A stretch of 64,000 nt of DNA, from contig NZ_JAGMUK010000074.1 in assembly GCF_019049245.1 (NCBI RefSeq), positions 58,309 through 122,308 of the forward strand, in the 5' to 3' direction. Made by a program: the position numbers and the translations under genes. Positions 25,444-33,628 of the stretch are shown here, one piece after another (the stretch's first letter is position 1; the number at the start of each line of letters is the position of its first letter). Source of the DNA: Streptomyces sp. AC555_RSS877. GTDB lineage: Bacteria > Actinomycetota > Actinomycetes > Streptomycetales > Streptomycetaceae. Below the pieces are notes generated by a model. That model was not told the origin of the DNA. It saw nothing but the letters and a program-made list of their open reading frames with translations, and made no database searches.

Positions 25444-26521
25444 CTCCGTCATAGCCCCGGAGGAGACGGACCCCGAACTCCGCAAGCTGTACGACGGCTT
25501 CGCAACCGCCGGGCTCATCCCCCTGTGGACCGAGATCGGCAACCTCATGCCGCTCACCCCCCAGCCCGAGGCCGTCCCGCACGTCTGGCCATGGGACACA
25601 CTCCTCCCGCTCGCCCGCAGGGCCGGCGACCTCGTGCCGGTCGGGCGCGGCGGTGAGCGCCGCGCGATAGCGCTCGCCAACCCGGGCCTGCCCGGGCGTC
25701 CGTACGCGACTCCCAACCTCTGGGCGGCCGTTCAGTACCTCGGCCCGCGCGAGGTCGCCCCCGCGCACCGGCACTCGCAGGGCGCCTTCCGTTTCATCCT
25801 GGAGGGCGAGGGCGTGTGGACGGTCGTCAACGGCGACGCGGTCGAGATGCGCCCCGGCGACCTGCTCCTCACCCCGTCGATGCACTGGCACGGCCACCAC
25901 CATGTCGGTGACGCGCCGATGGTCTGGCTGGACGGCCTCGACATCCCGCTCGTGCACCGCCTGGACGCCGGGTTCTTCGAGTTCGGCGAGGACGGGGTGT
26001 CGGACCGCTCGACCCCGTCCCGCTCACGCAACGAACGCCTCTGGGGCCACCCGGGACTGCGCCCGATCGCAGTCCCCAGCACCCCCGACTCCCCGCTCAT
26101 GGCCTACCGCTGGGCCGACACCGACGACGCCCTCACCGCCCAGCTGGAACTGGAGGACGAGGGGTACACCGGCGTCATCGAGCCCGGCCATGCCGGCATC
26201 CGCTTCACCAACCCCGCTTCCGGCCGCGACGCCCTCGCCAGCCTGCGCACCGAGATGCACCGCCTGCGCGCGGGCACCACCACCGCGACCCGCCGCACCG
26301 TCGGCTCGTCCGTCTGGCAGGTCTTCCGCGGCAGTGGCACCGTCACCCTCGACGACCGCGAGATCGAGGTGTCCGACGGTGACCTGATCGCCGTGCCCTC
26401 CTGGTGCGCCCTGACCATCGCCGCCGACACCCAACTCGACCTGTTCACCTTCAACGACGCGCCGCTCTACGAGGCGCTGAACCTCGCCCGCACCGAAACG
26501 ACCGGGAGCACGTCCGCATGA
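25433..26521 (+). CDS. sdgD: Gentisate 1,2-dioxygenase
   Basis: This 362-residue bicupin Fe(II) enzyme opens gentisate to maleylpyruvate. The N-terminal cupin has APAHRHSQGAFRFILEGEGVW (metal His residues) and RPGDLLLTPSMHWHGHHH. The second cupin (about 270-345) keeps the fold (SVWQVFRGSGTVTL, VSDGDLIAVPSW) but lacks a clear His pair, as is common. Length fits the family. The ATG lies 11 nt inside the ligase gene, with AAGGAA upstream. The downstream hydrolase and isomerase would use its product. Confidence 0.92.
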   Translation: MTSDSVIAPEETDPELRKLYDGFATAGLIPLWTEIGNLMPLTPQPEAVPHVWPWDTLLPLARRAGDLVPVGRGGERRAIALANPGLPGRPYATPNLWAAVQYLGPREVAPAHRHSQGAFRFILEGEGVWTVVNGDAVEMRPGDLLLTPSMHWHGHHHVGDAPMVWLDGLDIPLVHRLDAGFFEFGEDGVSDRSTPSRSRNERLWGHPGLRPIAVPSTPDSPLMAYRWADTDDALTAQLELEDEGYTGVIEPGHAGIRFTNPASGRDALASLRTEMHRLRAGTTTATRRTVGSSVWQVFRGSGTVTLDDREIEVSDGDLIAVPSWCALTIAADTQLDLFTFNDAPLYEALNLARTETTGSTSA

Positions 26522-27351
26522 AGCTCGCCACCATCCGCACCGCCGACGGCACGGTCGCCGTCCGTCTCGACGGCGACCGTGCCGTGGAGACCGGCACCCC
26601 CGACGTCGCCGCCCTGTTGCGCCGCCCCGACTGGCGTTCCTACGCGGCCGCCGCCGATGGGCCGACGCACGACGTGGCGGCCCTCGACTTCGCCCCGGTG
26701 GTCACGACCCCCGCCAAGATCTTCTGCGTGGGCCACAACTACCGCGCTCACATCGCGGAGATGGGCCGCGACATGCCGTCGTACCCCGCCCTCTTCGGCA
26801 AGTTCGCCAACGTCCTGCTCGGCGCCCGCGACGACATCGTCCACCCGGGCGAGACGGAGGAGCTGGACTGGGAGGCCGAACTCGGGTTCGTCATCGGTTC
26901 GCAGCTGCGCCGCCGGGCCACCAAGGAGGAGGCGGCAGCCGCGATCGCCGGCTACACCGTCGTCAACGACATCTCCATGCGGGACTGGCAGTGGCGTACC
27001 CCGCAGTGGCTGCAGGGCAAGGCGTGGGAGGCCAGCACGCCGGCCGGGCCCTGGCTGGTGACCGGCGACGAGATCGACGACGCTGCCGACCTGGAGATCC
27101 GCCTGGAGGTGGACGGGCAGGTCATGCAGCGCTCGCGCACGTCCGACCTGCTGTTCACCCCCGCGGACATCGCCGCGTACCTCAGCACGTTCACGACGCT
27201 GGAGCCGGGCGACCTCGTCCTCACCGGTACCCCGGGCGGGGTTGGTGCGGCTCGCGACCCGAAGGTGTTCCTGAAGCCCGGCCAGGTCGTACGGACCGTG
27301 GTCGAGGGCATCGGGGAGTGCGTGAACACGGTCGTCGAGGACAAGCCGTGA
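26518..27351 (+). CDS. Fumarylacetoacetase-family hydrolase (fumarylpyruvate hydrolase)
   Basis: This 277-residue enzyme would split fumarylpyruvate to fumarate and pyruvate. The FAH core runs from about residue 65: KIFCVGHNYRAHIAEMG, then the metal-binding Glu pair in ELDWEAELGFVIG and the Asp in VVNDISMRDWQ, then KAWEASTPAGPWLVT and LVLTGTPGGVG. The ATG at 26518 overlaps the gentisate dioxygenase stop by ATGA. A longer upstream frame is read-through. It completes the gentisate pathway with the isomerase encoded next. Confidence 0.9.
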   Translation: MKLATIRTADGTVAVRLDGDRAVETGTPDVAALLRRPDWRSYAAAADGPTHDVAALDFAPVVTTPAKIFCVGHNYRAHIAEMGRDMPSYPALFGKFANVLLGARDDIVHPGETEELDWEAELGFVIGSQLRRRATKEEAAAAIAGYTVVNDISMRDWQWRTPQWLQGKAWEASTPAGPWLVTGDEIDDAADLEIRLEVDGQVMQRSRTSDLLFTPADIAAYLSTFTTLEPGDLVLTGTPGGVGAARDPKVFLKPGQVVRTVVEGIGECVNTVVEDKP

Positions 27352-28067
27352 GCATGCCGGAACAGGTTCTCGGATGGGTCGAGGACGGCCAGCGCCGACT
27401 GCAGCAGGCGGTCGACGCGTTGTCGCAGGACGCGATGACGGAACCGTCCGCGCTGCCCCGCTGGACCCGTGGCCACCTGCTCAGCCACCTCTCCCGCAAC
27501 GCCGACGCCCTGGTCAACCTGCTGACCTGGGCCCGGACGGGGATGCCGACTCCCATGTACACCTCGCCGGACCAGCGCGTCACGGACATCGAGACGGGCG
27601 CCGGACGTCCTCTCGCCGAACAGCAGGCGGACGTACGGGAGTCCGCCGCCCACTTCCGGAAGGCCGCCGACGCACTCTCGGCCGACGCCTGGTCGGCCAC
27701 CGTCGTCAGCGGGCAGGGCCGTGAGATCCCGGCGTCGGAGGTGCCGTGGCTGCGGGCCCGCGAGGTGTGGATCCACCTGGTCGACCTGCGGGTCGGGGTC
27801 GGCGTGGACGCGTTGCCGCCCGACTTCGCCTGGGCCCTCGTACGCGATGTGGCCGGGTGGATGTCGGCGCGTGTCGAGCCGGGAATCGGCGCCGAGTTGG
27901 TGGTGGAGGGTCACGGCACCGTCGTACTCGGCACCCCCGTCCCGGGCCTCACGGTCACCGGACCGCCGTACGCCCTCGCCGCCTGGCTCACCGGCCGAGG
28001 CGGCACCCAAGAACTGCGTGAACTGCGTGTCACGGGTGAACTCCCGGACATCCCACGCTGGTTGTGA
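27348..28067 (+). CDS. Mycothiol-dependent maleylpyruvate isomerase
   Basis: This 239-residue enzyme would isomerise maleylpyruvate to fumarylpyruvate with mycothiol in place of glutathione, as in Corynebacterium. The N-terminal DinB-like metal domain has the His in RGHLLSHLSRN and the E-x3-H pair in REVWIHLVDL, matching the zinc ligands of this family. A C-terminal SCP2-like domain follows (VEGHGTVVLGTPVPGLTVTG). GTG at 27348 overlaps the hydrolase stop (GTGA) and has GAGGA 6 nt upstream; the ATG at 27354 is the alternative. It supports an actinobacterial origin for the operon. Confidence 0.88.
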   Translation: MSMPEQVLGWVEDGQRRLQQAVDALSQDAMTEPSALPRWTRGHLLSHLSRNADALVNLLTWARTGMPTPMYTSPDQRVTDIETGAGRPLAEQQADVRESAAHFRKAADALSADAWSATVVSGQGREIPASEVPWLRAREVWIHLVDLRVGVGVDALPPDFAWALVRDVAGWMSARVEPGIGAELVVEGHGTVVLGTPVPGLTVTGPPYALAAWLTGRGGTQELRELRVTGELPDIPRWL

Positions 28068-28079
28068 CCCCAGTTTTCA

Positions 28080-28119
28080 CCACTCGACCACTCGACCACT
28101 CGACCACTCGACCACTCGA
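28080..28119. repeat. Five tandem copies of an 8-bp unit
   Basis: CCACTCGA is repeated exactly five times in the 67-nt gap between the isomerase and hydrolase genes, ending 15 nt before the hydrolase start and just before its AAAGGAG ribosome site. Copy-number change here would alter spacing within the operon leader, not the coding frame. Confidence 0.95.
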
Positions 28120-28134
28120 TCAAAGGAGACCGAC

Positions 28135-28863
28135 ATGAGCGAGACCTTCGTCCTGGTGACCGGAGCCTGTCACGGCGGATGGGCCTGGCGCCCGGTCGCG
28201 ACAGAGCTGAGAGCCGCCGGTCACGTGGTGCACACCCCCACCCTGGCCGGGTTGGGCGCCGACGACGACCCGCGCGGCGTCACCCTCACCGACTGCGTGA
28301 ACAGCCTCGTGGACTACGTCGAACGCGCCGGGCTGACCGACATCACCCTGCTCGGCCACAGCTGGGGCGGCTACGTCCTCACCGGCGCGGCGCCGAAGCT
28401 CGCAGCTCGGATACGGCGCCTGGTCTTCTGGAACGCGTTCGTCCCGGACGACGGCGAGTCCCTGATCGACGCGTGCCCGCCCCACTACGGCGAGATGTTC
28501 CACGCCGTGGCAGCCGCCTCCGGCAACGACACAGTGACGTTTCCCTTCGAGGTCTTCCAGCAGGCGTTCATGCAGGACGCCAGCGAGGAGACGCAGCGCC
28601 TGATCCACTCCCTGCTCGTCCCGCAACCGCTGGGCACCTTCACCGAGAAGCCGGACACGACGGCGTTCGCCGCACTCGACATCCCCACCGCCTACATCCT
28701 GGCCACCGAAGACCTCGCCCTTCCCGGCGAATGGGCCTGGGCCGACCGCTTCCTGCCACGGCTCAAGAACCCCCTGGTCATCGAGACCCCCGGCAGCCAC
28801 GAGGCCCTCTTCACCCGCCCCGCCGAACTGGCCGACGCGTTCGTCCGGGCCTGCGCGGCATAG
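28135..28863 (+). CDS. Alpha/beta hydrolase, esterase-like, last gene of the salicylate operon
   Basis: This 242-residue hydrolase begins FVLVTGACHGGWAWRPVATELRAAGH and carries the nucleophile elbow GHSWGG, a late Asp (ATEDLALP) and a His in TPGSHEALF. The opening and length resemble the plant methyl-salicylate/methyl-jasmonate esterase family (HGACHGAW type). AAAGGAG lies just before the ATG. Two roles fit the neighbourhood: freeing salicylate from an ester, or hydrolysing gentisyl-CoA. In strain WA46 gentisyl-CoA is reported to cleave spontaneously, which slightly favours the ester role. Substrate assignment is inference. Confidence 0.82.
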   Translation: MSETFVLVTGACHGGWAWRPVATELRAAGHVVHTPTLAGLGADDDPRGVTLTDCVNSLVDYVERAGLTDITLLGHSWGGYVLTGAAPKLAARIRRLVFWNAFVPDDGESLIDACPPHYGEMFHAVAAASGNDTVTFPFEVFQQAFMQDASEETQRLIHSLLVPQPLGTFTEKPDTTAFAALDIPTAYILATEDLALPGEWAWADRFLPRLKNPLVIETPGSHEALFTRPAELADAFVRACAA

Positions 28864-29292
28864 GCGGCCACCTCGCGGCGGGGAGCCTGTTGAGGCGTCG
28901 GCCGGGCTCGCCCCGGCGCGGCGCTCACTGGTGGAGCGGCATGCCGGCGCTGCGCCACCGGGACGCTTTGGCGTTCGCAGATCTGGATGATCGGATGATC
29001 CGGTGAGTGCGGGCCGCCGTCAGGTTGTGGGCTTGGCCGGGCAATGCGGGGCCGACCAGCGCACGCCGGTGCGGCGGGAGTTTGCGGCGGCCATCACCCT
29101 CGCACCACCGTGTGTGGGTCAGTAGGTCAACGAGGTGCGTCCGGCGAGGACGGACTCCTCGTCCGGTTCCTCCAAGACCTCGGCCGCCGAGAGCACATCA
29201 GCCGAGATCACGACGGGCCCAACGAGCACGGACGGCCCATCGGTGGTTTCGTAGAAGTAGGCGAAGTCGACTACCGATCCGAGGTGGGCACG
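28864..29292. other. Intergenic region after the salicylate operon
   Basis: No convincing gene lies in these 429 nt. A short hairpin (GCCGGG at 28901-28906 with CCCGGC at 28912-28917) may end the operon. Open frames on the plus strand lack ribosome sites until the peptide gene at 29293, whose promoter should lie here. Confidence 0.45.
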
Positions 29293-29550
29293 ATGCCTGA
29301 CTTCAAACTCGGCGATCCTCTGGATGACTACGCGGAGGACGTCATCAAGATGCCGCCCCCGGTCGTCTTCCGTTCACAGCCCGACAGCTATGTGCTTCTG
29401 AAGACCCCTGAGCAACTGCGAGCCTGGGAACAAGCGGTTCGGCAGACCACAGGGCTTGAGATCGTCGCCGACAACCTTGCGGGCGTGGCCTCCGAAACCG
29501 GGTGCTCGTATGGCGAGGCGAGCCACAGCGACGACTGCGGACTGGCGTGA
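29293..29550 (+). CDS. Candidate RiPP (graspetide-like) precursor peptide
   Basis: This 85-residue acidic peptide has a clear start: GAGGTGGG lies shortly before the ATG. Residues 1-60 would be the leader, including VVFRSQPDSYVLL and a helical stretch around TPEQLRAWEQAVR. The C-terminal 20 residues (SETGCSYGEASHSDDCGLA) are rich in Ser/Thr, Glu/Asp and Gly with two Cys. Hydroxyl donors and carboxylates of this kind are what ATP-grasp ligases join as esters or amides. The stop overlaps the start of an MvdD-like ATP-grasp gene by GTGA, the usual arrangement for precursor and maturase. I recognise no named family for this peptide. Confidence 0.65.
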   Translation: MPDFKLGDPLDDYAEDVIKMPPPVVFRSQPDSYVLLKTPEQLRAWEQAVRQTTGLEIVADNLAGVASETGCSYGEASHSDDCGLA

Positions 29551-30521
29551 TACTGGCCGTCTCGGTCCGCGACGACCTCCACGCCCTCGCTGTGCAGCAC
29601 GCTGTGCGCCGCCGGGGGAAGCACGACTTCCACATTGTGGAGAGCGACACCATCGCCGGCAAGCCCTCGCTGTCCTGGTACTCGCACAGCGACGAAGGTG
29701 TTAACGGCCATGAGACCGCGACCCTCCTGACCTCCGAGGGCGTCGCTGTCGAGCCCGAGGAGGCTGCTGTCCTGTGGTGGCGGCGCCCCAGGGCCGATCA
29801 GGAGATGGCCGCGCATGCGGCCAGCAACCACGAGCGCAGCCTCGTGAACAACGACTGCCGCGGTGCTCTCGGCGGTATCCTCGCCGCCGCTTTCGACGGC
29901 CAGTGGATCTCGCCGCCAGAGGCGACCGATCGAGCTGCCGACAAGGTGTACCAACTCGCGGTGGCGCGGGAGGTCGGCTTCCGAGTGCCACGCACCCTGA
30001 TCTCCCAGTCTCGAGCGGACGTCATAGCCTTCACACGGCAGGTCGGGCGCACCATCGTCAAACCGGTTGTCGGGGCCCGCGGACCGTCCCTCTGGACGCG
30101 GTGGGTCGACGACCCCGAATCGATCCCGGAGCCGTCGTTCGAGGTGTGTCCCGCCACCTACCAGGAGTACATCGAAGGCTGTCGGCACGTCAGGCTCAAC
30201 TGCTTCGGCGAGCGAATGTATGCCGCGCTCATCGAAACGGAAGAACTCGACTGGCGACCCGACCTCCAAGTACCCATATCTCCCTGGCCCGTGCCCGAGG
30301 ACCTCCGACATCAGGTGGCCTCTGTCCTACGGCGGCTGGGCCTACGCATGGGCGTCGTCGATCTCAAGCTCACGCCGGACGGGCAGCCGGTATGGCTCGA
30401 GGTGAACCCACAGGGTCAGTTCCTGTTCCTGGAGCCACTCACGGACGAGCCGCTCACCGAGCACTTCGCAGACTTCCTGCTCTCTGCTGCTGGCGAATCG
30501 CGAAGCGCGGAGAATCATTGA
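29547..30521 (+). CDS. MvdD-like ATP-grasp ribosomal peptide maturase
   Basis: This 324-residue protein is an RimK/MvdC-D type ATP-grasp ligase. The N-terminal pre-ATP-grasp part contains VLWWRRPRADQ. The ATP-grasp fold follows, with TIVKPVVGARG (ATP-binding Lys), YQEYIEGCRHVRLNCFG and the metal-binding end MGVVDLKLTPDG, VWLEVNPQGQFLFLEPL. The last motif is characteristic of graspetide maturases, which form side-chain ester or amide crosslinks in a precursor. GTG at 29547 overlaps the peptide stop. No protease or dedicated exporter gene is adjacent, so leader removal and export would rely on other loci. Confidence 0.85.
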   Translation: MILAVSVRDDLHALAVQHAVRRRGKHDFHIVESDTIAGKPSLSWYSHSDEGVNGHETATLLTSEGVAVEPEEAAVLWWRRPRADQEMAAHAASNHERSLVNNDCRGALGGILAAAFDGQWISPPEATDRAADKVYQLAVAREVGFRVPRTLISQSRADVIAFTRQVGRTIVKPVVGARGPSLWTRWVDDPESIPEPSFEVCPATYQEYIEGCRHVRLNCFGERMYAALIETEELDWRPDLQVPISPWPVPEDLRHQVASVLRRLGLRMGVVDLKLTPDGQPVWLEVNPQGQFLFLEPLTDEPLTEHFADFLLSAAGESRSAENH

Positions 30522-30709
30522 GGGCGCCACGCACGACCAACAGACCTCCAGCCCCGGCAACAGGGGAGCGGGCGGTCAGGTAAGCGGGTGGTCAGGTACG
30601 GGTGCTGAAGTAGGGCACGGCCGGACTGCCGTCCGCGCCCCACTCTGTGTACCTTCGTAGCAGGCCGCGAGGTCTACACCTACGAGGCTGACCGGAAGGC
30701 ACACTGAAC

Positions 30710-31336
30710 ATGACCGGGCCCCGCGACCGTTGGTCGGAACTGACAGGCGGACATGCTGGAGAGGAATACTCCCAGCGCTTCGCGCGGCTCGCCGCGTCGG
30801 GCCACGACATCCACGGCGAGGCCACCTTCTGCGCCGCGCTGCTGAAGCCCGCCGCCCGGATACTCGACGCCGGCTGCGGCACCGGCCGGATCGCGATCCG
30901 GCTCGCCGAGCTGGGCCACCACTGCACCGGCGTGGACGTCGACCCCTCGATGCTCGCCGTCGCCCGCCGCGACGCCCCCGATCAGGAGTGGCTCCTCGGC
31001 GACCTGGCCCGGCTGGATACCCTCGGCCTGAATCCGGGCTTCGACCTGGCACTCGCCGCCGGGAACGTCATCCCCCTGCTGGCCGACGGCACCGAAGCAG
31101 CCGTCGTCCGGCAGCTGGCCGCCGTACTGCGCCCTGCCGGACTGCTGGTCACGGGCATGGGCCTGGACGCGGCACACCTGCCGTTGCCGGAACCGACGGT
31201 GACCCTCACGGAGTTCGACCACTGGTGCGCCCAGGCCGGACTGACCCTGCGGCAGCGCTACGCCACCTGGAGCGGCGATCCCTACTACGAAGGCTGCGGC
31301 TATGCCGTCAGTGTGCACTCCCGCCTCACCATGTGA
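30710..31336 (+). CDS. Class I SAM-dependent methyltransferase
   Basis: This 208-residue protein has the Rossmann motif I in RILDAGCGTGRIAIRLAELG, the acidic end of strand 2 in GVDVDPSML, motif II DLALAAGNVI and motif III-like LRPAGLLVTG. The substrate is not evident. It begins 188 nt after the ATP-grasp gene on the same strand with its own GGAAGG site, so it could be an independent gene or a tailoring enzyme for the peptide. Methyltransferases accompany some Streptomyces ATP-grasp peptide loci, but close relatives of this one are also widespread as stand-alone genes. Confidence 0.85.
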   Translation: MTGPRDRWSELTGGHAGEEYSQRFARLAASGHDIHGEATFCAALLKPAARILDAGCGTGRIAIRLAELGHHCTGVDVDPSMLAVARRDAPDQEWLLGDLARLDTLGLNPGFDLALAAGNVIPLLADGTEAAVVRQLAAVLRPAGLLVTGMGLDAAHLPLPEPTVTLTEFDHWCAQAGLTLRQRYATWSGDPYYEGCGYAVSVHSRLTM

Positions 31337-31593
31337 GTGCGCCAGGTCCGCGACCGTCCTGCTCACGGCGATGACCAGCGCGTGGGCCATGGCGAGTTGA
31401 GGGCTTGGACGGGGTGGTGACCGTTCACACGCCTCTGCACACATCATCGGCGACGCAATCGCGGTGACCTGCGCTTGGCTGGTGGCGGTGGTTCTCCGCC
31501 GGAGGCGCCGTTGTTCGATCGGGCGCCGGCTTGCCAGCACCTGGTCCGGCGTTGGGGTTCCTAGTGCTGTGATCGGCATGGTTCGCCGGGCTG

Positions 31594-32424
31594 ATGAGAG
31601 GGGTAGTGACGGTGCCAATCGAGAGGCGTTTTGAGCAGCCGCTGAGTAGCGTCTGCCGGATGACGCTCTCTCATGATGTGGCCGGAGACGGTCCTGTGCT
31701 GGTGCTGTTGCATTCCGGGGTGTGTGACCGGCGGATGTGGGATGCCCAGTGGCCGGCCTTGATCGACGCCGGTTACCGGCTGATGCGCTGTGATTTCCGA
31801 GGCTTCGGTGAGACTCCAGCGCCAGACCGGCCTCACAGCGACGCCGAGGACGTGTTGGCCCTCCTGAACAGTCTGGGCATCGCGCAGGCGACACTGGTGG
31901 GCTCCTCGTACGGCGGGCACGTCGCTTTGCAGATCGCCGCGCAGTGGCCAGACCGGGTGAACGCCCTTGCCTTGCTCTGCTCAGCCCTTCCCGGGCATGA
32001 ACCTTCTGCCGAACTGAACGCACTCGGCGAGCGCGAGGAAGCGCTGCTTGAGGCGGGCGACATCGCTGCCGCGACGGAGCTGATGGTCGACACCTGGCTG
32101 GGCCCGGACGCCGACGAGACCGCCCGCGAGGCGGTTCGCCGGATGCAACGGCACGCCTTCGAGCTGCAGATGTCCGCTGCTGAGGAGTTCGAGCCGATAG
32201 AAGCCGAGATTGATCTGGCAGCCATTCAGGCTCCCTGCCTCGCCGTGTCGGGGGCGCATGACTTGGTGGACTTCCGACAGATCGCAGCCCGGCTGCCGGA
32301 TTTGCTCCCGAATGCCGAGCATGTCGAACTGTCTTGGGCAGGTCATCTACCCAGCCTGGAGCGGCCAACGGCTGTCACCGATCTGCTGATCGGATTCCTC
32401 AGGGAGAGAGTCCCTGTCGGTTGA
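31594..32424 (+). CDS. Alpha/beta-fold hydrolase
   Basis: The up to 276-residue product has the lipase/esterase fold: PVLVLLHSGVCDRRMW (oxyanion region), DFRGFGET, the nucleophile elbow GSSYGGH, an acid in AVSGAHDLVD and the His in LSWAGHLPSLE. This is the fold of 3-oxoadipate enol-lactone hydrolases and many esterases; the substrate is unknown. The start is ambiguous: the ATG at 31594, a GTG near 31612 and the ATG at 31660 are in frame. The 257-nt gap before it holds no recognisable gene. Confidence 0.85.
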   Translation: MRGVVTVPIERRFEQPLSSVCRMTLSHDVAGDGPVLVLLHSGVCDRRMWDAQWPALIDAGYRLMRCDFRGFGETPAPDRPHSDAEDVLALLNSLGIAQATLVGSSYGGHVALQIAAQWPDRVNALALLCSALPGHEPSAELNALGEREEALLEAGDIAAATELMVDTWLGPDADETAREAVRRMQRHAFELQMSAAEEFEPIEAEIDLAAIQAPCLAVSGAHDLVDFRQIAARLPDLLPNAEHVELSWAGHLPSLERPTAVTDLLIGFLRERVPVG

Positions 32425-32766
32425 TCCTGCTCCCGTCCCGTCCCGTCCCGTCCCGTCCTGTCACGCGGCGTCGGCATCGAGCTCATAGGTGCGGGATCGG
32501 CTGTCACGGGGCGCCTGTTCGAGACTCAAGCTCATGAGGCTCTTCGGCATCACCGAGGGAACCCGATGCGCTACGTCGGCACTGCCTACCCGGAGCGCAC
32601 CGCGCAATTGCCCAGGTAGCGGGGCCGCTCTGAGCCCAATGCCGCTGCTAAAGCCTGTGGCGCTGGGGAAAGGGATCCGGCATCATCCTCGTGTGATGGT
32701 GATTCCGGCACACGCCGCTGCCGTCACCGCCGCCCTGGCCCGAGCCTTGGACCTGGAGCTCACACA
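32425..32766. other. Intergenic region with a pentanucleotide repeat
   Basis: No gene is supported in these 342 nt. A short open frame overlaps the start of the next gene and ends at 32782, but it lacks a family match. The segment begins with the TCCCG repeat listed separately. Confidence 0.4.
32431..32460. repeat. TCCCG pentanucleotide tandem repeat
   Basis: Five exact TCCCG units followed by one TCCTG lie 6 nt after the stop of the hydrolase gene. It is a simple-sequence tract in non-coding DNA. Confidence 0.9.
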
Positions 32767-33591
32767 GTGCCCAGCTTCCTGACCCACCGGGCTCGTGTCC
32801 ACGACGCCCGGCTCCCCCTCCACCAGCGGCACGGCGCGCTGCGCACCTGCCTCACCCTTTTTGCGCCCTACGGTCTGCGGGCGACGTACCACCACCTCAC
32901 GCTCAGTGCCGCGATCCCCCGGCGCCTGGAGGCGGATCCGGACGCGCTGGTGCGAGCGGTGGAGGAACTGCACGAGGCGCGCGTGCTGTGGCTCGCGCGG
33001 GCGGAGGAGTACGCCGCGCAACGCCGGGCGGAGAAGCGGGCCGGGCGGCGGGCCGTACCGAACCCGCGGCCGTGGTGGCTGCGGAGCAGGTGGGACGGAC
33101 CGGACCGCGTCTGGCACCAAGACCCGTTTCGCCACCCGTCGATGCGACTGTTCGAGTATGTCCGGCGGCAGAACGCGATTCTGGACGGTGCCGAGCCGCC
33201 TGGCTGCCCGGCTTGCGGGGATGAAGGACCGCGGGTGCTGAGCTCGACCGGGCACGGGTGGATCGAGCTGTGCCGTGGGTGCCGGTGGGTGCTGGCGCCA
33301 TGTCCGTGCGGGCAGCGGCACCGGTTCGTGACGGAGATCCCGTTCAGCTGGAACGGGATCTGGCAGCGGGCGCACATGAGCGATGACGGCATGCCGAACC
33401 CACATTGGCCTGCGGGCCAGCAAGTTGGATGCGGCACGGCGAACGCTCGGAAAATTAGATCCCGTCAGCCAGAAGCGGGCGGGCCTCATCCTCAGCAGTC
33501 GCCGGCCCGCGGCTACGGCGACCGCACCGAGGCACGCCGGGCGGTGTGGCCCCGGACGCATCCTTGTGTGCGGCATACGCTCCGTTCGTAA
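32767..33591 (+). CDS. Hypothetical protein with Cys-rich zinc-ribbon-like segment
   Basis: The 274-residue product is not recognised. Residues 1-120 are helical and basic; residues 120-200 contain CPACGDEG, ELCRGC and APCPCGQRH, which looks like a zinc ribbon, next to several Trp. The last 60 residues are low-complexity and may be read-through. GTG at 32767 has GGAG 8 nt upstream. Such proteins are scattered in Streptomyces accessory DNA. The exact 3' end is doubtful because the tail loses normal composition after residue 215. Confidence 0.5.
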   Translation: MPSFLTHRARVHDARLPLHQRHGALRTCLTLFAPYGLRATYHHLTLSAAIPRRLEADPDALVRAVEELHEARVLWLARAEEYAAQRRAEKRAGRRAVPNPRPWWLRSRWDGPDRVWHQDPFRHPSMRLFEYVRRQNAILDGAEPPGCPACGDEGPRVLSSTGHGWIELCRGCRWVLAPCPCGQRHRFVTEIPFSWNGIWQRAHMSDDGMPNPHWPAGQQVGCGTANARKIRSRQPEAGGPHPQQSPARGYGDRTEARRAVWPRTHPCVRHTLRS

Positions 33592-33628
33592 GGGTCAGCG
33601 CCGGTTCCCGGGCGGCCCTCGACGCCGC

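Noticed and set aside
32489..32782. A 97-codon frame overlapping the start of the zinc-ribbon-like gene
   Set aside because: It has no supporting ribosome site or family match, and its last part shares DNA with a better-supported start at 32767.
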